Positions 1-7,044 are shown, counted from the stretch's first letter. The stretch: 9,064 bases of DNA from Comamonas sp. (GCA_018384835.1 JAHAYB010000233.1:1-9064), one strand, 5' to 3'. The notes: generated from the sequence alone by a model not told the origin. Program-made: numbers and translations.

Positions 1-1
1 T

Positions 2-307
2 CTTCCCCCCTTGCCAGCACAAGCGTATAGCACCTATGCGCTGATTTTGAGTGGCGGCCCCTTCCCTTACGCCAAGGATGGCAGCGTCTTTGGTAACCGC
101 GAGCGCCTGCTGCCCGCCCAAAAGCACGGCTACTACCGCGAATACACCGTGCCTACCCCGAAAGCGAAAAACCGGGGCGCACGGCGCATCGTCTGCGGCG
201 GCTGGCAGCCCACCAAGCCTGCGGCCTGCTACTACACCGCTGACCACTACGAGAGCTTTACGCCTTTCGCCCCCCCGACCACGACTACCACCGCCCCCGC
301 CCCCTGA
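2..307 (+). CDS. Guanyl-specific ribonuclease, T1/barnase superfamily (5' end outside window)
   Basis: The visible 3' part encodes about 100 residues of a small microbial ribonuclease that would cleave single-stranded RNA after guanine. The family pattern is clear: GGPFPYAKDGSVFGNRE, then YYREYTVPTP with the general-base Glu (codon 140-142), then GARRIVCGG with the phosphate-binding Arg residues (182-187), then YYTADHYESF with the general-acid His (245-247). All catalytic positions are therefore present. The frame stays open to the left edge (it reads LPPLPAQAY), so the TTG at 11 is probably internal. The true start, and the secretion signal such enzymes usually carry, lie upstream. After the catalytic domain there is an odd Pro/Thr-rich tail (PPTTTTTAPAP) that most relatives I know lack. 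The stop is 9 nt before a barstar gene, which supports a nuclease/inhibitor pair. The family call is firm; the physiological role (defence, scavenging or competition) is not known. Confidence 0.9.
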   Translation, partial: LPPLPAQAYSTYALILSGGPFPYAKDGSVFGNRERLLPAQKHGYYREYTVPTPKAKNRGARRIVCGGWQPTKPAACYYTADHYESFTPFAPPTTTTTAPAP

Positions 308-316
308 GTCTGCCTT

Positions 317-781
317 ATGGATTCTGCTGCGACCCACCCGCTCCCTTCCCCCAGTACTTGGCTGCAAGCCTTGCCCCCTGCTTTGGTGCAGCCCCTACCG
401 GCACTTATCAGCCCCCAGGCGCTCGCCGATGCGGCTCATGGCCTTGGGCAGCACTATCTGCACGCCCAGCTACCGTCGGCGGCCAGCCCCCAGGCGGTGC
501 TGCAAGCCCTGGGCAATCAGCTCGGGTTTGCCGACTATTACGCTGCCAACTTAGATGCGCTGTACGACTGCCTCACCGATATGCAGCCCCCGCCCACTGC
601 CACCGGCTGGGTCTTGTTATTAAGTGGTGCTTTGCAACCCAGCGCCGCCCCCTCTGACCCGACGGGTGCTGCGCCTCATGGGGCTTCTTGGCAAGAGCGC
701 TTTCTGGCCTGCCTAGAAGATGCCGCGCAGTACTGGCAGGACGAGTGTGGCCTGGCTTTTCGCTGTTTTTACTGCGCCTAA
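317..781 (+). CDS. Barstar-family ribonuclease inhibitor
   Basis: This 154-residue protein is expected to act in the cytoplasm, binding and blocking the ribonuclease encoded just upstream before export or after leakage. The diagnostic barstar segment is at residues 71-88 (FADYYAANLDALYDCLTD). Asp80 and Asp84 correspond to the barstar residues that plug the nuclease active site (Asp35 and Asp39 in Bacillus barstar), and Tyr83 sits where barstar has Trp38. The C-terminal helix region (about 125-145, FLACLEDAAQYWQDE) can supply the further acidic contact. The protein is longer than the roughly 90-residue archetype. It has an N-terminal extension of about 45 residues rich in Pro, Ala and Leu, and a low-complexity insertion at about 104-122. 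The start is ATG, 9 nt after the ribonuclease stop, with only a weak Shine-Dalgarno sequence, so translational coupling is plausible. Confidence 0.88.
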   Translation: MDSAATHPLPSPSTWLQALPPALVQPLPALISPQALADAAHGLGQHYLHAQLPSAASPQAVLQALGNQLGFADYYAANLDALYDCLTDMQPPPTATGWVLLLSGALQPSAAPSDPTGAAPHGASWQERFLACLEDAAQYWQDECGLAFRCFYCA

Positions 782-939
782 CCTACGCCCAAGGCCACGC
801 CTGCACACCTACGAGGGGAGCGTGAACGCACCCTAAGTACCAGTACCAGCGTCAGCACCAGAAGCAGTCAAAAACACCACGTGAATGAACTGCAAGCGGG
901 TGTTTAGCACGGCGTTTGCAGTTCTTGCGCCTAGCATTC
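782..939. other. Convergent intergenic region between barstar gene and ssb
   Basis: This gap separates the plus-strand barstar gene from the minus-strand ssb gene. I see no credible coding sequence in it. It holds one long hairpin near the ssb end (listed separately), a CAC-GTG hexamer palindrome around 877-882, and a run of imperfect CAG-YACCAG units at about 840-870. No tRNA-like cloverleaf is visible. Confidence 0.6.
887..924 (-). terminator. 12-bp hairpin downstream of ssb, possible terminator
   Basis: The arms 887-898 (GAACTGCAAGCG) and 913-924 (CGTTTGCAGTTC) pair over 12 positions with a single G-T wobble. The 14-nt loop can form a small inner GTG/CAC stem. The hairpin begins 15 nt past the ssb stop on the minus strand and lies at the convergence with the barstar gene. 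On the ssb-transcript side it is followed by ATTCACGTGGTGTTTTTG, so the U-run is displaced from the stem. It is therefore not a textbook intrinsic terminator; it could be a weak terminator or a 3'-end stabilising structure. Confidence 0.45.
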
Positions 940-1548
940 TTAGAACGGAATATCGTCGTCCGCAAAGTCATCAAAACCAGCGTTGGCCGCAGGCAGGGGG
1001 GCTGGAGCGGATACGGGTGGAGCTGCAGCAGGGGCAGGCGCTGGGGTGTGGGAACGCTGGGGCTGCTGCATTCCCTGGGCAGGAGGGCGATTGCCCGCGT
1101 TGTAGGACGGCCGCCTGCTAGGCTGCTGCCCCTCTTGCCCTTGCCCTGCTCCCCAGCCGTCGTTGTAGTAGTCCACGTTGCTGCGCTCTACCCTCCCAGA
1201 GTCTTCTTGCTGACGGCTGCCGAGCATTTGCATGGTGTCGGCACGGATTTCTGTGGCGTAGCGCTCTTGGCCGGTTTGTGGGTCTGTCCATTTGCGGGTG
1301 CGCAGGCTGCCTTCTACATACACTTGGCTGCCTTTGCGCAGGTATTGGCCAACGATTTCGGCCAAGCGGTCGTTAAAAACAACGCGGTGCCATTCGGTAG
1401 CCTCGCGGTTTTCGCCGCTGTTTCTATCGCGCCAGCGGTCGGTGGTGGCGATGGTGACGTTAGCCACTTGGCCACCGTTGGGAAAGCTGCGCAGCTCAGG
1501 GTCACGCCCCAAGTTACCAACCAAAATTACTTTGTTGACTGAAGCCAT
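940..1548 (-). CDS. ssb: Single-stranded DNA-binding protein
   Basis: This 202-residue protein coats single-stranded DNA during replication, repair and recombination and recruits partner enzymes through its C-terminal tip. The N-terminal OB fold (about 1-110) starts with the classic [20 protein letters not shown] and contains [29 protein letters not shown] and [15 protein letters not shown]. Residues from about 115 to 190 form a flexible linker rich in Gln, Gly, Pro and Ala (including [10 protein letters not shown]). The protein ends in the acidic tip DDDIPF, the conserved partner-binding peptide. The length is slightly above the E. coli protein (178 residues), as is common in Burkholderiales because of the linker. 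The ATG at 1546-1548 is preceded by AGGAAGG, which supports this start. The gene lies 34 nt downstream of the universal stress protein gene on the same strand. Confidence 0.97.
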   Translation of the reverse strand: MASVNKVILVGNLGRDPELRSFPNGGQVANVTIATTDRWRDRNSGENREATEWHRVVFNDRLAEIVGQYLRKGSQVYVEGSLRTRKWTDPQTGQERYATEIRADTMQMLGSRQQEDSGRVERSNVDYYNDGWGAGQGQEGQQPSRRPSYNAGNRPPAQGMQQPQRSHTPAPAPAAAPPVSAPAPLPAANAGFDDFADDDIPF

Positions 1549-1559
1549 GAATGTCTTGG

Positions 1560-1566
1560 CCTTCCT
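1560..1566 (-). promoter_or_regulatory. Ribosome binding site of ssb
   Basis: The minus strand reads AGGAAGG about 11 nt before the ssb ATG, a strong match to the anti-Shine-Dalgarno sequence. It lies in the short AT-rich gap after the stress-protein stop, so ssb can be translated independently of the upstream gene. Confidence 0.7.
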
Positions 1567-1582
1567 AAAAAATAAAGCGAAT

Positions 1583-2008
1583 TTAACGAATCAGCAGCAC
1601 CGGAACGCTGCAATTGGCCAGCACCTGGGTACTGACCGACCCCATCACCAAGCGCCCCAGCGCACTATGGCCTTGGGTGCCCATGACGATAAGGTCAAAG
1701 CCGCCTTCTTGCGCAATGCGGGCAATGGTCTCGCCGGGGTTGCCCACTTCTACCAAGGTGTCGGGGGTGATGGCGCTTTGCGCTAGGTATTTGCGCACCG
1801 GCTCCAGCACTTTACTGGCCTCTTCTTGGTAATACTCTTCCAGCATGGCCTTGCTCAAGGCGGCGCGGGCACGGGCGGGTAGCGGGGGCTGCACGGTTAA
1901 CACGGTGTAGTGGTTGCGGTTGCCACCGGTTAGCTCATCGCGTGCGCAGAGGTAGGTGAGCATTTTCTTGGTGTAGGGGCTGCCATCGACGGCAAGTAGA
2001 ATTTTCAT
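1583..2008 (-). CDS. Universal stress protein, UspA family
   Basis: This is a 141-residue cytoplasmic protein of the UspA superfamily, with an alpha/beta nucleotide-binding fold and a role in stress survival. It opens with [17 protein letters not shown], the typical first strand and Asp. It ends with [23 protein letters not shown] followed by CSVPVLLIR, which fits G-x2-G-x9-G-S exactly and marks the ATP-binding subclass. The frame is open further upstream, to an ATG at 2059. I place the start at 2006-2008 because the family begins with [10 protein letters not shown] and a GGAG lies 12 nt before this ATG. The neighbours are mnmA upstream (95-nt gap) and ssb downstream (34-nt gap), all on the same strand. 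The specific stimulus or partner cannot be read from the sequence. Confidence 0.93.
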   Translation of the reverse strand: MKILLAVDGSPYTKKMLTYLCARDELTGGNRNHYTVLTVQPPLPARARAALSKAMLEEYYQEEASKVLEPVRKYLAQSAITPDTLVEVGNPGETIARIAQEGGFDLIVMGTQGHSALGRLVMGSVSTQVLANCSVPVLLIR

Positions 2009-2020
2009 GGCTGACAAACG

Positions 2021-2024
2021 CTCC
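2021..2024 (-). promoter_or_regulatory. Ribosome binding site deciding the usp start
   Basis: GGAG on the minus strand lies 12 nt upstream of the ATG at 2006-2008. It overlaps the alternative in-frame ATG at 2024-2026, which makes that codon and the one at 2059 less likely starts for the stress protein. Confidence 0.55.
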
Positions 2025-2103
2025 ATGGTAGGTTGTTGATAAAAAGCGGTAGCGCCCATGCTGGCCGCTGCGCTCCAAAAAGGTGCTAAGGGCGCGTTGT
2101 AGT

Positions 2104-3303
2104 CTATCGGGCTGGTAGAGCTGTATGGGCGGTACAGGCGGTATGGGCGGTGACGGCCTCAATAATGCCCCCGCCTAGGCATACCTCCCCGTCGTACAGC
2201 ACGGCAGATTGCCCCGGTGTTACCGCCCATTGTGCCTGGGGAAAATGCAGAGCAAACCCCGCCTCCGCACCCGCACCCACCGCCGCTTGCAGTTGAGCGG
2301 GCGCATCACTTTGGCGATAGCGCGTTTTGCAACCGTATTCGCCCAGCGCTGGGGGCTGGCCTGCAACCCAACTGGCCTGATTGGCCTGCAAGCCTGGGGA
2401 TAAAAGCCAGGGGTGGTCATGCCCTTGCACCGCCACCAAGGTGTTACTTGCCATGTCTTTACGCGCCACAAACCAGGGCTGGTGCTCGCCAGCGCCACGG
2501 GCTGCACCTTTTTCCTTGATGCCACCAATGCCTAGGCCAGAGCGCTGCCCCAAGGTGTAGAAGCTCAAGCCCACATGCTGGCCAATGGTGCGCCCCCGGT
2601 CATCGACGATGGGGCCAGGCTCTTTGCTGATGTAGCGGTTCAAAAACTCACGGAAGGGGCGCTCGCCAATAAAGCAGATGCCGGTGGAATCCTTCTTCTT
2701 GGCGTTGGGCAAGGCCAATTCTTCAGCGATGCGGCGCACCTCTGTTTTGCACAGATGGCCAATGGGGAAGAGCGCTTTGGACAGTTGCGCCTGGTTCAGC
2801 CGGTGCAAAAAATAGCTTTGGTCTTTGCTGCTGTCCACGCCTTTGAGCAGCTCAAACAGGCCGCTATCGGCGTTTTGGCGCACACGGGCGTAATGGCCGG
2901 TGGCGATTTTTTCTGCGCCCAAGCGCATAGCGTGGTCCAGGAAGGCTTTGAACTTGATTTCCGCGTTGCACAGCACATCCGGGTTGGGCGTGCGCCCGGC
3001 TTGGTATTCACGCACAAACTCGGCAAATACGCGGTCTTTGTAGTCAGCGGCGAAGTTGACATGCTCAATGTCAATCCCCAGCACATCGGCCACGCTGGCC
3101 GCGTCCAGAAAATCTTGGCGGCTGGAGCAGAACTCCGAGTCATCATCGTCCTCCCAGTTCTTCATAAAGATGCCGACTACCTCGTGGCCTTGCTGCTTCA
3201 ATACATGGGCGGTCACGGCAGAATCTACGCCGCCAGACAGGCCGACCACAACGCGATGGCGGGCGCTGTGCGGCTGCAAAATAGGTTGCTGTAATGGGGT
3301 CAT
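2104..3303 (-). CDS. mnmA: tRNA-specific 2-thiouridylase MnmA
   Basis: MnmA makes the 2-thio modification of uridine 34 in tRNAs for Lys, Glu and Gln, using ATP to adenylate the base and a persulfide sulfur from a relay. The 399-residue protein has the N-terminal PP-loop SGGVDS at 23-28. KNWEDDDD at 48-55 follows, then the first catalytic Cys at 112 in [16 protein letters not shown] near 136, SKDQSYFL near 159, and the second catalytic Cys at 210 in [15 protein letters not shown]-terminal domain ends in [11 protein letters not shown], where relatives usually stop. Here about 15 extra residues ([15 protein letters not shown]) follow, produced by a short in-frame duplication. The ATG is 9 nt past the stop of the molybdoenzyme gene and lacks a good Shine-Dalgarno sequence, so coupling to that gene is likely. 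The function call is secure. Confidence 0.97.
   Translation of the reverse strand: MTPLQQPILQPHSARHRVVVGLSGGVDSAVTAHVLKQQGHEVVGIFMKNWEDDDDSEFCSSRQDFLDAASVADVLGIDIEHVNFAADYKDRVFAEFVREYQAGRTPNPDVLCNAEIKFKAFLDHAMRLGAEKIATGHYARVRQNADSGLFELLKGVDSSKDQSYFLHRLNQAQLSKALFPIGHLCKTEVRRIAEELALPNAKKKDSTGICFIGERPFREFLNRYISKEPGPIVDDRGRTIGQHVGLSFYTLGQRSGLGIGGIKEKGAARGAGEHQPWFVARKDMASNTLVAVQGHDHPWLLSPGLQANQASWVAGQPPALGEYGCKTRYRQSDAPAQLQAAVGAGAEAGFALHFPQAQWAVTPGQSAVLYDGEVCLGGGIIEAVTAHTACTAHTALPAR
2122..2157. repeat. 18-nt tandem duplication at the 3' end of mnmA
   Basis: The core GTATGGGCGGT occurs at 2123-2133 and again at 2141-2151, with a period of 18 nt. Read on the minus strand this gives two tandem six-residue units, TAHTAC and TAHTAL, in frame at the MnmA C terminus. 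The flanking bases of the two units differ slightly, so the event is not brand new or has begun to drift. Confidence 0.75.
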
Positions 3304-3312
3304 GGGGCTGGA

Positions 3313-5736
3313 TTATTGCTGTGCTGTGCGTCCGCTCCAATATCCCCACAACTTCCCAGGGGTGAGTGGCATTTGCAACTGCGCACATAGCTCGCCGTGC
3401 CCGGCACGTGCTAGGGCATCGGCCACGGCGTTGACGATGCAGGGGGTCGCGCCAATCGTGCCCAGTTCGCCCACGCCTTTTACGCCCAGGGGGTTGTTGC
3501 GGCAGGGGATGCTGGTGTCCATCTCGGTGCGCAGCAGCAGCGGGGCATGGTGGGCGCGGGGGGCGGCGTAGTCCATTAGGCTGCCGGTGATGAGCTGGCC
3601 GCTGTCGGGGTCGTAGGCGATTTGCTCTAGCAGCGCTTGGCCTATGCCTTGTAGTGCGCCGCCCTCTAACTGGCCGCGCACGATGGGCGGGTTGACGATG
3701 CGCCCCACATCATTCATGCCGCTGTAGGAGAGCACTTGCACCTCGCCAGTGGCGGGGTCAATCTCTACCTCGCTGATATGGGTGGCGTTGGGCCAGGAGG
3801 GGCCATCCACCCGATTGGTATGCGCCAGGGCAATTACGCCGTCGGTTTGGCGGGCGGCCAGCTCGAACAGGCCAATGCTGTGGTCGGTGCCACTGACGGT
3901 AAAGCGCCCGCCCTGGTAGCCAATGTCTTGGGGGGCAGCCTCCAGCGCTTGGGCGGCCAGTTGCAGTGCTTGCTCCAGTGCCTGCTGCGCCCCGGTGTGG
4001 ATGGCCGAGCCACCGGTAAACAGCGAGCGCGAGCCGCTGCTGCCAAAGCCGTTGCCACGGTCGGTATCGCCCAGCACCACGCGCACTTGTTCTAGCGGCA
4101 GGTCAAACACATCCACCACCAATTGCGCTAAAGAGGTGGCAATGCCCTGCCCCATGGGGTTGACGGCGCTAAACACCTCGACCACGCCTTGGCCGTCATC
4201 CCCTTCAGCGCGGATATCGACGGTGACGCTTTCTTTGAAGACGTTGCCACCCGTCCATTCCAAAAAGCTGGCAATGCCCAGGCCGCGCCAGCACCCCCTT
4301 GCGGCTGATTCTTGGGCGCGGGCGGCAAAGCCTTGCCAGTCGGCCAGCGCCAATGCCTGCTCCAGCATGCGCGGGAAGTCGCCCACGTCATACACCTGCC
4401 CCATGGCGTTGGTGTAGGGCATTTGCGTGGGGGCAATCATGTTGCGCTGGCGCAGGTGGATGCGGTCTATACCGGTTTGGCGAGCGGCTTCGTCCATCAG
4501 GCGCTCGATGTTGTAAATCGCCTCGGGGCGGCCTGCGCCACGGTAAGCGCCAATTGGCGCTTGGTGGGTGAGCAGGGCGCGAAACTGGAAATCAATCACC
4601 GGAATGTCGTACACGCTGGTCTGCACCCAGGGGCCGACCAGCAGTTGAATCACCACCCCCAGCGCCAGCGGGTAAGCGCCGACGTTGGCATCCGAATGCA
4701 CGCGCAGCGCCAGGATGCGGCCTTGCGCGTCCAGCGCCAGGGCGGCGTGGCTGCAAATATCGCGGCCTGGGGTGGCGCTGGCAAAGTCTTCGCTGCGCTC
4801 GGCCATCCAGCGCAGGCTGCGTCCGGTGGCGCGGGCTGCCCAGGCCAGCGCCAGGTCTTCGGGGTAGGGGATGCTTTTCATGCCAAAGCCGCCGCCCACA
4901 TCGCCCACTTGCACGCGCACAGCCTCAGCAGGCAAACCCAGGGTTTTGGCCACAGCAGCGCGTACAGCGCTAGGGGCTTGGGCAGAGGTCCAGAGCAGCA
5001 AGCGCCCGCCCTCACCCGCCTGGCTGTCCCACTGGGCGCGGGTGGCGCGTGGCTCCATAGTCAGAGCGGCCAGGCGCTGGTGCTCTAGGCGCAGTTGCAC
5101 CACATGGGCAGCTTGGGCAAAGGCTTGGGCGGCGGCCTGGGCATCGCCGTGGCTGGCTTGGCAGGCGATGTTGTCGGGCGCACTATCCACCACCTGCGCC
5201 TGGGCTTGCAAGGCGGCTTGCAGGCTGGCGACTATGGGCAGCTCGGCATAGTCCACAGCCACGGCTTCGGCAGCGTTCAGCGCTTGCTCTTGGCTGTCTG
5301 CTACCACCAGGGCGACGGCCTCACCAACAAAGCGCACGCGCTCTACCGCTAAGGGGTAGCGCTGCGGGCTGGCGCAAGCGCTGCCATCAGTACGCTGAAA
5401 AGGCGCACCCGTGGCCATAGGCGGCACTTGCGCGGCCAGTAAGTCAGCACCGGTTATCACCGCCTGCACCCCAGGCAGGGCCAGGGCGGCGCTGCTGTCA
5501 ATGCTTTCAATGGCTGCATGGGCGTAGGGCGAGCGCACAAACACCGCCCAAGCATCACCAGGCTGGGCGATGTTGTCCACAAAGCGCCCCTGGCCTTGCA
5601 GTAGAGCCGCATCTTCCATGCGCTGCACGGCTTGGCCGCTGCCAAAGCGGGCGGCAAACCCTGCTCCCACATTGGCCTGAGTGGTGGAAAAAGGCGAGGG
5701 GATAGATGAAGAAGACGAAGCAGCAGAACAAGACAT
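3313..5736 (-). CDS. Molybdopterin-binding subunit of an aldehyde oxidase/xanthine dehydrogenase-type hydroxylase
   Basis: This 807-residue protein matches the large, catalytic molybdenum-cofactor subunit of the xanthine dehydrogenase family, which hydroxylates aldehydes, purines or N-heterocycles. The N-terminal domain holds RMEDAALLQGQGRFVDNI (about 39-56) and VGEAVALVVADS (about 137-148). Cofactor motifs include GGGFGMKS at 281-288, AYRGAGR at 397-403, PMGQG at 527-531 and GSSGSRS at 565-571. The catalytic Glu is in GVGELG (Glu757). AYRGAGR rather than AYRCSFR places it with form II CoxL-like enzymes, not true CO dehydrogenases. The frame is open to 5919, but that would run through the paa terminator. 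I chose the ATG at 5734-5736 because it leaves a usual family length; its Shine-Dalgarno is weak and a Ser-rich leader (SCSAASSSSS) follows. No [2Fe-2S] or FAD subunit gene is nearby. The substrate is not predictable. Confidence 0.9.
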   Translation of the reverse strand: MSCSAASSSSSIPSPFSTTQANVGAGFAARFGSGQAVQRMEDAALLQGQGRFVDNIAQPGDAWAVFVRSPYAHAAIESIDSSAALALPGVQAVITGADLLAAQVPPMATGAPFQRTDGSACASPQRYPLAVERVRFVGEAVALVVADSQEQALNAAEAVAVDYAELPIVASLQAALQAQAQVVDSAPDNIACQASHGDAQAAAQAFAQAAHVVQLRLEHQRLAALTMEPRATRAQWDSQAGEGGRLLLWTSAQAPSAVRAAVAKTLGLPAEAVRVQVGDVGGGFGMKSIPYPEDLALAWAARATGRSLRWMAERSEDFASATPGRDICSHAALALDAQGRILALRVHSDANVGAYPLALGVVIQLLVGPWVQTSVYDIPVIDFQFRALLTHQAPIGAYRGAGRPEAIYNIERLMDEAARQTGIDRIHLRQRNMIAPTQMPYTNAMGQVYDVGDFPRMLEQALALADWQGFAARAQESAARGCWRGLGIASFLEWTGGNVFKESVTVDIRAEGDDGQGVVEVFSAVNPMGQGIATSLAQLVVDVFDLPLEQVRVVLGDTDRGNGFGSSGSRSLFTGGSAIHTGAQQALEQALQLAAQALEAAPQDIGYQGGRFTVSGTDHSIGLFELAARQTDGVIALAHTNRVDGPSWPNATHISEVEIDPATGEVQVLSYSGMNDVGRIVNPPIVRGQLEGGALQGIGQALLEQIAYDPDSGQLITGSLMDYAAPRAHHAPLLLRTEMDTSIPCRNNPLGVKGVGELGTIGATPCIVNAVADALARAGHGELCAQLQMPLTPGKLWGYWSGRTAQQ

Positions 5737-5861
5737 GGCAGACAGCAACAAAGAAGGGGGGGCAAACAAGAACACCGGCGCAATACCGCTGTAAACCAAC
5801 AAGTCTAGGCTGCCTGAAAGAAATAGAGGGATTGAAGGAAAAGAACTGCCAGTATGAGAAA

Positions 5862-5898
5862 AAAACCCCAGCCACTTTGCAAAAAGTGCTGGGGTTTT
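5862..5898 (-). terminator. Intrinsic terminator of the paa cluster
   Basis: The arms 5862-5878 and 5883-5898 pair over AAAACCCCAG-(C)-CACTTT against AAAGTGCTGGGGTTTT, with one bulged C and a four-base loop. The stem is about 16 bp with a GC-rich centre. On the minus strand it is followed by seven T residues (A-run 5859-5865), the signature of rho-independent termination. It starts 33 nt past the paaE stop. The plus side also has TTTT, so some bidirectional activity is possible. Its position shows that the molybdoenzyme gene must begin downstream of it. Confidence 0.88.
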
Positions 5899-5931
5899 GT
5901 TGCTGTGCAGCAATGCCACTACGGGCGGTAA

Positions 5932-7029
5932 TCAGCGCTCATCAAAGTTCACGCGCAGTTGCTTGGTCAGGGCGCGTGCCTGGCAGGTCAGGACGAAGCC
6001 TTGCGCTACTTCTGCATCTTCCAGGGTGAAGTTTTTGTCCATGACGACTTCGCCCTCTTGCACCTTGGCGCTACAGGTGCAGCACACACCGGCTTTGCAA
6101 GAGAAAGGCAAGTCCAGACCAGCGTTCAGGCCAGCGTCCAAAATATGCTCGTCGGGGCCGATGGCGATTTCGTGCTCTTTGCCGTCCAGCACCAAGGTCA
6201 AGGTGATGTCTTTGGCGGCGCTGGCGGCGGCCTCGGCCTGGCTGGATGCGCCTACGGGCTTGGCACCGGCGGGCAGGTTGGCGGTAAAGCGCTCGGTATA
6301 GACGCGGTCTTGGGGCACACCTGCGTCTTGCAACGCTTTTTCAGTGGCGGTAATCATGGCATCAGGGCCGCAGATAAAGACTTCATCCATGCTGGCTGCG
6401 GGCAGCAGAGCTTGGATGATGTCATGTACCTTGGCTTCGTCGATGCGACCTTGCAGCAAGTCCACTTCCTGCGCCTGGCGCGAGAGGATGTGAATCATCG
6501 TCAGGCGGTCGCGATAGCGGTCTTTGAGGTCTTGCAGCGCTTCGTTGAACATCACGGTGGACATACGGCGGTTGCCATAGACCAGGGTGAATTTCGCGTC
6601 AGGCTGCTCTTCCAGGGTGCTGGTAGCAATCGACAAAATGGGGGTGATGCCCGAGCCAGCGGCAAAGCCCACGCGGTGCAGAGCACGTTTTTTCTTGATG
6701 ACGAAGCGACCCGTGGGGGGCATGACTTGCAGGCTGTCGCCAGCTTTTAGGCTGGTAGCTGCCCAGTTGGAGAACAGGCCGCCCTCCACGGGGCGAATGC
6801 CCACCTCCAGCTCGCCGCGCTGGGCAAGGCGGCTGCGCTGGCTGCTGATGGAGTAGCTGCGGCGCACGTCTTCACCGTTGATGGTGGTGCGCAGCGTCAG
6901 GTACTGACCAGGCTCAAAGTTAAAGCGCTCGCGCTGCTCGGGGGGAATGTCAAAGGTGATGGCCACCGCGCCTGCCGCTTCGGGGCTGACGCGCTTGACG
7001 CTAAGTTCTTGAAAATGCAGGGCTGACAT
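5932..7029 (-). CDS. paaE: Phenylacetyl-CoA 1,2-epoxidase, reductase subunit PaaE
   Basis: PaaE passes electrons from NADPH through FAD and a [2Fe-2S] cluster to the di-iron oxygenase PaaABC, allowing O2-dependent epoxidation of phenylacetyl-CoA. The 365-residue protein has the ferredoxin-reductase layout. A flavin-binding barrel contains RSYS at 57-60, and GSGITP at 125-130 starts the pyridine-nucleotide domain, which closes with CGPDAM at 220-225. An Ala-rich linker spans about 252-273. The C-terminal plant-type ferredoxin domain carries Cys311, Cys316 and Cys319 (CKAGVCCTC) plus Cys349 (LTCQA). An extra Cys317 sits inside the cluster motif. A GGAG 11 nt upstream supports the ATG at 7027-7029. 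It is the last gene of the paa cluster, followed directly by an intrinsic terminator. The same subunit is called PaaK in older schemes. Confidence 0.96.
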   Translation of the reverse strand: MSALHFQELSVKRVSPEAAGAVAITFDIPPEQRERFNFEPGQYLTLRTTINGEDVRRSYSISSQRSRLAQRGELEVGIRPVEGGLFSNWAATSLKAGDSLQVMPPTGRFVIKKKRALHRVGFAAGSGITPILSIATSTLEEQPDAKFTLVYGNRRMSTVMFNEALQDLKDRYRDRLTMIHILSRQAQEVDLLQGRIDEAKVHDIIQALLPAASMDEVFICGPDAMITATEKALQDAGVPQDRVYTERFTANLPAGAKPVGASSQAEAAASAAKDITLTLVLDGKEHEIAIGPDEHILDAGLNAGLDLPFSCKAGVCCTCSAKVQEGEVVMDKNFTLEDAEVAQGFVLTCQARALTKQLRVNFDER

Positions 7030-7040
7030 GGCGTGTTGAA

Positions 7041-7044
7041 CTCC
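7041..7044 (-). promoter_or_regulatory. Ribosome binding site of paaE
   Basis: The minus strand reads GCGGAG with the GGAG core 11 nt before the paaE ATG. paaE is separated from paaD by 80 nt, so it needs its own ribosome binding site and is not translationally coupled like paaB and paaC. Confidence 0.6.

Noticed and set aside
51..554. 167-codon plus-strand frame across the RNase and barstar genes
   Set aside because: It overlaps two recognised genes in a different frame, and its product is Pro/Arg/Ser-rich low complexity.
836..872. CAG-rich imperfect repeats, considered as a CRISPR or direct-repeat array
   Set aside because: The units are short and irregular, with no constant spacer length and no cas genes nearby.
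1567..1615. Possible ssb promoter in the usp 3' end
   Set aside because: AT-rich sequence and a TTGCAG are present, but the spacing to a plausible -10 box is about 21 nt, too long for a confident sigma-70 call.
2009..2059. Longer universal stress protein starting at 2059
   Set aside because: The family begins at [10 protein letters not shown] and a GGAG precedes the ATG at 2008; the extra 17 residues have no family support.
2575..3294. 239-codon open frame antisense to mnmA
   Set aside because: It mirrors the mnmA coding frame and is explained by codon bias; there is no motif or ribosome binding site to support it.
5737..5919. Extended N terminus for the molybdoenzyme subunit
   Set aside because: It would translate through the paa terminator hairpin and add 61 residues with no similarity to the family start.
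5959..6750. 263-codon open frame antisense to paaE
   Set aside because: The opposite strand encodes an unmistakable PaaE with all cofactor motifs, so this is a shadow frame.
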